Below are positions 5,048-9,739 of a stretch of 9,739 nt of DNA, piece by piece (the first letter of the stretch is position 1; each line of letters starts with the position of its first letter). Made by a program: the position numbers and the translations under genes. The notes under the pieces were generated by a model. That model made no database searches. It was not told the DNA's origin and worked only from the letters and a program-made list of their open reading frames with translations. This stretch comes from Erysipelothrix rhusiopathiae (GTDB taxonomy: Bacteria; Bacillota_I; Bacilli_A; Erysipelotrichales; Erysipelotrichaceae), in the NCBI GenBank assembly GCA_902797585.1, contig CADBTK010000238.1, positions 1 to 9,739 on the forward strand, read 5' to 3'.

Positions 5048-5857
5048 ATGAAACAAAAAGGACCAAGTACAAAACGAATCATTATACTATTGTTGGCAAC
5101 TGTTGTATTGATTTTTGTGATGTTTAAAATCATTACCGCAAGTCTAGATGCTGTATTAAATAATTTCTTCCAATTGGGAAATAACACTATGTGGGTATCT
5201 GAAAAATTTTATAACCAAGATGGATTTAAAGCCTATGATGATGATTCGGTCGATACTTATATAGGAATAGATGTATCGGATCATCAAAAGAAAATCGATT
5301 GGAAAAATGTTAAAGATTCTGGAATTGACTATGCGATGATTCGTGTTGGATATCGTGGAGCACAAGAAGGAATACTTCATGAAGATAAATATTTAAAAGA
5401 AAATTTGAAAGGCGCTAAAAAGAATAATATATCTATTGGCGTCTATTTCTTTTCTAGCGCTATCAATAAAGAAGAGATTGAAGAAGAAGTTGATTTTATT
5501 TTAGATTTGATTCAAGGATATAAATTAAAATATCCCATTGTCTTTGATATGGAACCTTTCGATCAAGGGGGACGTATTGATGATTTAAGCCAAGAAGAAA
5601 AAACAGAACTTACTAAGTATTTTTGTGAGTTGATTGATGAAGCAGGCTATACACCGATGATTTATGGAAACAAACATTGGCTAACAAAAGAGATAGATTT
5701 AGATAAGTTGCCAGCAGGTATCCCAGTGTGGTACGCAGCATATCAAGACAAACCCGATGTTTCCATTCCATTTGATATGTGGCAATACTCAGCCTATGGC
5801 ACTATTGATGGAATCTCTACCGATGTAGATATGAACATTTATTTAAAACGTAAATAA
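5048..5857 (+). CDS. Membrane-anchored GH25 muramidase (lysozyme family)
   Basis: GH25 enzymes cut the N-acetylmuramic acid beta-1,4 bond of peptidoglycan. The 269-residue product has a short basic N-terminus, one hydrophobic segment (about 10-30) with no obvious cleavage site, then a linker, so it is probably tethered with its catalytic domain outside. The GH25 domain fills 72-269. It starts with IGIDVSDHQKKIDW (family Asp D75), then YAMIRVGYRG (95-104), GVYFFSS (131-137), PIVFDMEP (163-170; catalytic-pair candidates D167 and E169), MIYGN (204-208), MWQYS (244-248) and TDVDMN (258-263). All core motifs are present, so activity is likely. There is no cell-wall-binding repeat. Housekeeping wall remodelling fits better than a phage lysin, since no phage genes are near and it has a membrane anchor. 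The start follows an extended -10 by 6 nt and lacks a ribosome site. Confidence 0.9.
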   Translation: MKQKGPSTKRIIILLLATVVLIFVMFKIITASLDAVLNNFFQLGNNTMWVSEKFYNQDGFKAYDDDSVDTYIGIDVSDHQKKIDWKNVKDSGIDYAMIRVGYRGAQEGILHEDKYLKENLKGAKKNNISIGVYFFSSAINKEEIEEEVDFILDLIQGYKLKYPIVFDMEPFDQGGRIDDLSQEEKTELTKYFCELIDEAGYTPMIYGNKHWLTKEIDLDKLPAGIPVWYAAYQDKPDVSIPFDMWQYSAYGTIDGISTDVDMNIYLKRK

Positions 5858-5870
5858 CAAATTCTTTCAA

Positions 5871-5899
5871 TTGTATTTCTACCATCTTTATGATAAACT
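5871..5899 (+). promoter_or_regulatory. Promoter of the alaS T-box leader
   Basis: TTGTAT (5871-5876), a 17-bp spacer and TAAACT (5894-5899) preceded by TGa (5891-5893) form an extended -10 promoter. TATGAT (5889-5894) is an overlapping alternative -10. Either puts the transcript start at about 5901-5906, at the beginning of the leader. Confidence 0.45.
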
Positions 5900-5904
5900 T
5901 GCCT

Positions 5905-6111
5905 TAGTTTTACGATGAAGGAAATAAGTACCTTACAGATAGGGAATATAGAGAAAAAGTGGTTGGTGGAAACTTTTCAAAGTCTATAAGGGAAGCTATT
6001 TTGGAGTGAAACCGTTGTCGGCGTTAACGAATAAGTAAGGTGCATACCATAAGGTATGAACTAGGATGGTACCGCGTAATTATACGTTCCTAGAGATAGG
6101 AACGTTTTTTT
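5905..6111 (+). promoter_or_regulatory. T-box riboswitch, alanine-specific, upstream of alaS
   Basis: A T-box leader senses uncharged tRNA and lets transcription continue into the synthetase gene. The conserved T-box GGATGGTACCGCG is at 6064-6076, and its TGGT (6067-6070) can pair with the ACCA end of an uncharged tRNA. Stem I shows AGTA (5928-5931), helix TATAGA/TCTATA (5947-5952, 5983-5988) and the apical GGTTGGTG element. The likely specifier codon is GCT (5995-5997), alanine. Stem III is CATACC/GGTATG (6043-6048, 6053-6058). The antiterminator CTAGG (6061-6065) with CCTAG (6089-6093) competes with the terminator. The specifier is read by eye, and the downstream alaS supports it. Confidence 0.93.
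6084..6111 (+). terminator. T-box-controlled terminator upstream of alaS
   Basis: ACGTTCCTA (6084-6092) pairs perfectly with TAGGAACGT (6097-6105) around GAGA, followed by seven T (6105-6111). Part of its left arm is shared with the antiterminator, giving the two-state switch. Confidence 0.93.
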
Positions 6112-6128
6112 ATTGGAGGATAAAGAAA

Positions 6129-8750
6129 ATGAAACAATTAACTGGAAATCAAGTACGCCAAATGTTCTTAGATTATTTTGAATCCAAAGGACATATGATT
6201 GAACCTGGAGCTTCATTGATTCCAAACAATGACCCTACACTATTATGGATCAATGCAGGGGTAGCGGCATTAAAGAAATACTTTGATGGAAGTGAAAAAC
6301 CTAAATGTAATCGAATTGCCAATGCCCAAAAAAGTATCCGTACTAACGATATCGAAAATGTAGGAAAAACGGCTCGTCACCACACATTCTTTGAAATGTT
6401 AGGAAACTTCTCTATTGGGGATTACTTTAAAGATGAAGCGATTCCATTTGCCTGGGAATTTTTGACAAGTGAACAATGGATGGGAATTGATAAAGATAAA
6501 TTATATATATCTGTCTATACCGATGATGCCGATGCATATCGTATTTGGACAGAAGTTTGTAAAGTTGATCCATCTCATATCTTAAAAACAGATGATAACT
6601 TCTGGGAAATTGGGAAAGGGCCAGGAGGTCCAGACTCTGAAATCTTCTTCGACCGTGGGGAAAAATATGACCCAGAAGGATTAGGAGAAAAATTATTCTT
6701 TGAAGAAATGGAAAATGATCGTTATGTCGAAGTATGGAATGTCGTATTCTCTCAATACGACTGTGATCCTGAAATCGATCGCAAAGACTACAAAGAATTA
6801 CCACAAAAGAATATCGATACTGGAATGGGTCTAGAACGTTTGGTTGCCTTAATTCAAGATGGGGAAACAAACTTTGATACCGATTTATTCTTACCGATTA
6901 TTCATGCCACAGAAAAAATGGCAAAACACCCATATGATGGGGAATATAAAATGGCCTATCGAGTGATTGCCGATCATATTCGTACCGTTACTTTTGCGAT
7001 GAGTGATGGGGCTAACTTCTCAAATAGTGGACGTGGTTATGTTTTACGTCGTGTCTTGCGTCGTGCTGTTCGTTATGGTTTGAAATTAGGAATGGATGAA
7101 GCATTCTTATATAAATTAGTACCAGTAGTAGCAGAAACGATGAAAGATTTCTATCCATACTTACAAGAGCATACTGAATTAAACCAACGTTTAATTAAAG
7201 TAGAGGAAGAAACATTTAAAAAGACATTAAAAAATGGACAAGCATTATTGGATCAAGAAATTCAAAAAGCAGATGGTTCTTTATCTGGAGAAGTGGTCTT
7301 TAAATTGTATGATACATATGGATTCCCATTTGAATTAACACAAGAAATTGCTCAAGAAAGTGGTGTAGAAGTTTCACGCGAAGCTTTCGATGCAGAAATG
7401 CAAAAACAAAAAGATCGTGCGCGTAATGCAAGAAATACGAAAGAAAGTTTTGCGACACAAAATGAAGCATTGATGAACTTTACACAAGAATCTACATTTG
7501 TAGGGTATGACACATTTACAACAGACTCTAAGATTATTGCCTTACTTCAAGATGGACAAATGGTTGATTCTTTAAGTGGACAAGGACAAGTGATTTTAGA
7601 CGTTACTCCTTTCTATGCCGAAAGTGGAGGACAAGTAGCTGATACGGGATCTATTTCTAAACAAGGGGCAACTGCCACAGTAACAGGTGTTCAAAAAGCT
7701 CGTAATGGACAACACGTTCATGATGTAGAAGTTGAAGGAACTCTTTCTGTAGGGGAGCAAGTAACGGCTTCTATTGATACGAAGAAACGTTTAGCCACTC
7801 AATCCAACCACTCTTGTACCCACTTACTTCAAAGTGCTCTACAACAAGTCATTGGAGATCATATTCACCAAGCGGGAAGTTTCAATGGACCAGATTACTT
7901 ACGTTTTGACTTTAACCATTATGAAAAAATCAGTCGTGAACAATTGGCAAAAGTGGAAGACTTAGTCAATGAATATATTGCGGCTTGTTATCCTGTCACA
8001 AAAGAAATCATGGATATTGAAGATGCGAAAGCGAGTGGAGCTATGGCTTTATTCAATGAAAAATATGGCGACCGAGTTCGTGTTGTTTCTATGGGAGAAG
8101 TATCCAAAGAATTCTGTGGTGGATGTCATGTGGACAATACAGCTGAAATTGGATTATGTAAAATTGTTAGCGAAGAAAGTATTGGTTCCGATGTTCGTCG
8201 TATTACCGCAAAAACGGGATATGCAGCATACCAAGAATATGCATCTATGGAGCGTATGTTAGAAAATATTGCTGATAGTGCAAAACAAAAATCTATTAAA
8301 AACTTAGATGAAAAAGTTGCCGGTGGATATAGCCAAATGAAGAGTATGCAAAAAGAATTGGCAGACTTAAAAAACCAAATCTTCTCTTTGAAATCAAAAG
8401 ACTGGATTCATGAAGCTAAAGAAGTGAATGGATTAAATGTCTTGATTAAAAAAGTAGAGGGAATGGATGCAGGGGCACTCAAAGATATTGTTTCAAACTT
8501 AAAAGGACAAGATCCAAACATCGTTTGTTTATTTGCCAATACAGACAATGACAAAGTTGTCTTTGTAGCTGGAGCTGGAAAAGAGGCTGTTTCTAAAGGT
8601 GTTCATGCAGGAAATTTAGTAAAAGCAGCGGCTCAAATCTGTTCGGGTAATGGTGGTGGAAAACCAGATATGGCCCAAGCAGGAGGGAAAGATGTTTCAA
8701 AAGTAGAACAAGCTTTCCAAGATGCAGAAAATACATTAGCAAGTTGTTAA
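6129..8750 (+). CDS. alaS: Alanine-tRNA ligase
   Basis: The enzyme charges tRNA-Ala with alanine in the cytosol and removes wrongly attached serine or glycine. The 873-residue length is typical. The class II catalytic core includes RIANAQKSIRTNDIENVG and RHHTFFEMLGNFSIGDYFK (83-101), with GMGLERLVAL further on and the tRNA-recognition region around SGRGYVLRRVLRRAVRYG. The editing domain has HSCTH (H561, H565) and CGGCH (C663, H667), the four zinc ligands. The usual CGGTH threonine is cysteine at 666. The C-terminal DHHA1-like domain ends with SGNGGGKPDMAQAGG. The start is 6129 because GGAGG (6115-6119) precedes it at 9 nt and MKQLTGNQVRQMF matches the family N-terminus. An in-frame ATG at 6066 lies inside the T-box and is not used. 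Expression is controlled by the T-box leader. Confidence 0.98.
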   Translation: MKQLTGNQVRQMFLDYFESKGHMIEPGASLIPNNDPTLLWINAGVAALKKYFDGSEKPKCNRIANAQKSIRTNDIENVGKTARHHTFFEMLGNFSIGDYFKDEAIPFAWEFLTSEQWMGIDKDKLYISVYTDDADAYRIWTEVCKVDPSHILKTDDNFWEIGKGPGGPDSEIFFDRGEKYDPEGLGEKLFFEEMENDRYVEVWNVVFSQYDCDPEIDRKDYKELPQKNIDTGMGLERLVALIQDGETNFDTDLFLPIIHATEKMAKHPYDGEYKMAYRVIADHIRTVTFAMSDGANFSNSGRGYVLRRVLRRAVRYGLKLGMDEAFLYKLVPVVAETMKDFYPYLQEHTELNQRLIKVEEETFKKTLKNGQALLDQEIQKADGSLSGEVVFKLYDTYGFPFELTQEIAQESGVEVSREAFDAEMQKQKDRARNARNTKESFATQNEALMNFTQESTFVGYDTFTTDSKIIALLQDGQMVDSLSGQGQVILDVTPFYAESGGQVADTGSISKQGATATVTGVQKARNGQHVHDVEVEGTLSVGEQVTASIDTKKRLATQSNHSCTHLLQSALQQVIGDHIHQAGSFNGPDYLRFDFNHYEKISREQLAKVEDLVNEYIAACYPVTKEIMDIEDAKASGAMALFNEKYGDRVRVVSMGEVSKEFCGGCHVDNTAEIGLCKIVSEESIGSDVRRITAKTGYAAYQEYASMERMLENIADSAKQKSIKNLDEKVAGGYSQMKSMQKELADLKNQIFSLKSKDWIHEAKEVNGLNVLIKKVEGMDAGALKDIVSNLKGQDPNIVCLFANTDNDKVVFVAGAGKEAVSKGVHAGNLVKAAAQICSGNGGGKPDMAQAGGKDVSKVEQAFQDAENTLASC

Positions 8751-8763
8751 AACGAAGACTTAT

Positions 8764-8791
8764 AGACGAGGAATGTTATCCTCGTCTTTTT
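8764..8791 (+). terminator. Rho-independent terminator of alaS
   Basis: AGACGAGGA (8764-8772) pairs perfectly with TCCTCGTCT (8779-8787) around ATGTTA, followed by a T-run to 8791. This is the strongest plain terminator in the window. Confidence 0.92.
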
Positions 8792-8830
8792 CTGTGCAAT
8801 TTTTATAAAAAATATATGTAAAGGTTTCTT

Positions 8831-8858
8831 TTGTAATGAAAAGAGTGTATATTATAAT
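8831..8858 (+). promoter_or_regulatory. Promoter of the surface repeat protein gene
   Basis: TTGTAA (8831-8836), a 16-bp spacer and consensus TATAAT (8853-8858) put the start near 8865. The leader is about 47 nt and very A-rich, with AGGAGG at 8901-8906. Confidence 0.65.
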
Positions 8859-8911
8859 TGTAAAGAAATGGTAAAAAACATAAAAAGATATAGTTAATAT
8901 AGGAGGCCCAT

Positions 8912-9739
8912 ATGAACAAGAAATATTTACAAACTGTATTCGGTTTAACGACTTCATTAATGATGGGATATATTGGATTTAATTCTATTGTATTTGCCGA
9001 AGAAGTAGAAGAACCCGTTTATACAGATACAACGACTAGTGAAACAGAACAAGCTAGCCAACCACTTTCTTTGGAACAAGCTCAACCTACATTTGTAGAA
9101 GAGCAAGAACCAGTATTATCTGTTGCAGAAGATACAACAACTGTTCCAAACGTTACTTACTTTGTGGACGAGGCAGGTAATACAATTGCTCCTCAACAAT
9201 CTGGACGTGTGGCTGCTATTGCGATTAATGGTTATGTTCACAAAGGAACAAGCACTCGTACTGATAGTCGAGGAAATGTAGAAACTACTTACATTTATCG
9301 TTTAGCAACTCCAGATGATGCACCAGTTCAAAATGTAACCCACTTTGTGGATGAAGCAGGAAATACTCTTTCTGCCGATCAACAAGGTAGTGTTCAAGCA
9401 ATTGGTATCGTCGGATATGCGCATAAACAAACAAAAACACGTTCAGACGACAATGGAAATGTAGAAACGACTCATATCTATAAAGTGGCAGAAGCAGGAG
9501 AGGGTGCAGTTGAAAATGTAACTCGTTTTGTAGATGAAGCCGGAAATGAATTAGCACCAGTACAAGAAGGAAAAGTAAATCCAATTTCTATTGATGGATA
9601 CTACCATGCTTCTACAAAATCTAGCTCAGATGGATATGGAAATGTAGAAACAATTTATACATATAAATCAACGGATGATGTCACAGTGGAAAATGTAACT
9701 CTTTTCGTGGACGAAAATGGAAACACCATTGCGCCAAAA
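8912..9739 (+). CDS. Secreted surface protein with MucBP-like tandem repeats (partial, 3' end beyond window)
   Basis: The frame is open for 276 codons and runs off the window end with no stop. A perfect AGGAGG (8901-8906) lies 5 nt before the ATG. Residues 1-29 form a signal peptide (MNKKYLQ..., hydrophobic core, likely cut after IVFA). A Glu/Thr-rich spacer (30-78) follows, then tandem repeats starting at N80, N141, N202 and N261, spaced 61, 61 and 59 residues; the fourth is cut off. Each unit reads roughly NVTxFVDEAGNxxAP, a Gly/Ile strand ending in GY, and GNVETxYxYK. This resembles the MucBP/mucin-binding beta-grasp repeats of Gram-positive adhesins. An LPXTG anchor would be expected beyond the window but is not visible. 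The target ligand is unknown. Mucus or host-surface adhesion is inferred from the repeat type only. Confidence 0.88.
   Translation, partial: MNKKYLQTVFGLTTSLMMGYIGFNSIVFAEEVEEPVYTDTTTSETEQASQPLSLEQAQPTFVEEQEPVLSVAEDTTTVPNVTYFVDEAGNTIAPQQSGRVAAIAINGYVHKGTSTRTDSRGNVETTYIYRLATPDDAPVQNVTHFVDEAGNTLSADQQGSVQAIGIVGYAHKQTKTRSDDNGNVETTHIYKVAEAGEGAVENVTRFVDEAGNELAPVQEGKVNPISIDGYYHASTKSSSDGYGNVETIYTYKSTDDVTVENVTLFVDENGNTIAPK
9149..9739 (+). repeat. Coding tandem repeat, four units of about 180 bp
   Basis: Units begin at 9149, 9332, 9515 and 9692 (periods 183, 183 and 177 bp). They share an AATGTAAC-like opening, a stretch encoding FVDE(A/N)GN, and in the three complete units a GGAAATGTAGAAAC block encoding GNVET. 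The unit centres have diverged, so the array is not freshly duplicated. The fourth unit is incomplete. Confidence 0.85.

Noticed and set aside
6066..6128. Earlier in-frame start for alaS at 6066
   Set aside because: It lies inside the T-box element and before the regulated terminator. The 6129 start has GGAGG and the family N-terminus.
6427..6870. 147-codon open frame on the - strand inside alaS
   Set aside because: It lies opposite a highly conserved part of alaS, has no recognisable domain, and its His/Arg/Leu-rich content is typical of an antisense shadow. The other - strand frames in the window are rejected likewise.
8124..8126. Cysteine 666 in the AlaS CGGCH motif as a sign of an altered editing site
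   Set aside because: The four zinc ligands are present. I believe Thr-to-Cys at this position occurs in ordinary AlaS proteins, so it is not evidence of altered function.
7969..8262. 97-codon + strand frame inside alaS
   Set aside because: It is an out-of-frame shadow of the editing domain, with no ribosome site or family similarity.
9149..9739. Tandem repeat as a CRISPR array
   Set aside because: The units are about 180 bp, in frame and encode a conserved protein repeat. There are no short identical repeats with unique spacers.

Overview
The window is AT-rich DNA from a low-GC Gram-positive bacterium. Signs of this are strong AGGAGG-type ribosome sites, rho-independent terminators ending in T-runs, a T-box riboswitch, a LLTGC lipobox lipoprotein and a secreted MucBP-like repeat protein. 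UGA is a stop (hydrolase gene, 5006-5008) and UGG encodes Trp, so the genetic code is not the Mollicute one. A host-associated, anaerobic or facultative Erysipelotrichia-like Firmicute fits best, but this is an inference from style and not a proven identity. Every gene is on the + strand.

Layout: (1) 1-51, the last 16 codons of an unidentified gene and its terminator. (2) 80-3286, a two-gene operon. Its first gene fuses a MarR-type winged helix to an NrdG-like radical-SAM domain. Its second gene is an NrdD-like anaerobic ribonucleotide reductase with an ATP cone. (3) 3331-3573, a small acidic protein of unknown function. (4) 3616-3699, tRNA-Leu(UAG). (5) 3750-4313, a lipoprotein cyclophilin. 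(6) 4364-5008, a HAD phosphatase/phosphomutase-like enzyme. (7) 5048-5857, a membrane-anchored GH25 muramidase. (8) about 5905-6111, an alanine T-box leader, followed by alaS (6129-8750). (9) 8912 to the window end, a secreted repeat protein that continues past the window. Most genes are single transcription units, with a terminator sitting on or just after the stop codon and the next promoter directly behind it.

The most interesting part is the first operon. The radical-SAM domain has lost two of the three cluster cysteines (D175 and Y182; only C179 remains). It still keeps much of the rest of the activase fold and is fused to a DNA-binding domain. The NrdD-like partner keeps its ATP cone, zinc site and C-terminal glycyl-radical motif. 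By eye, however, it lacks the cysteines expected at the substrate-site strand (S173) and in the finger loop (Y384-V385, loop shortened). The pair looks like a co-degenerated reductase/activase couple. I suggest, as a hypothesis only, that it has become a nucleotide-sensing transcription regulator. A MarR-style palindrome overlaps the operon's own -35 box.

A second pattern is that three genes (starting at 116, 3331 and 5048) have no usable Shine-Dalgarno site. In each, exactly 6 nt separate a -10 box from the ATG, which predicts leaderless mRNAs that start at the ATG. Other genes in the same window have clear ribosome sites.
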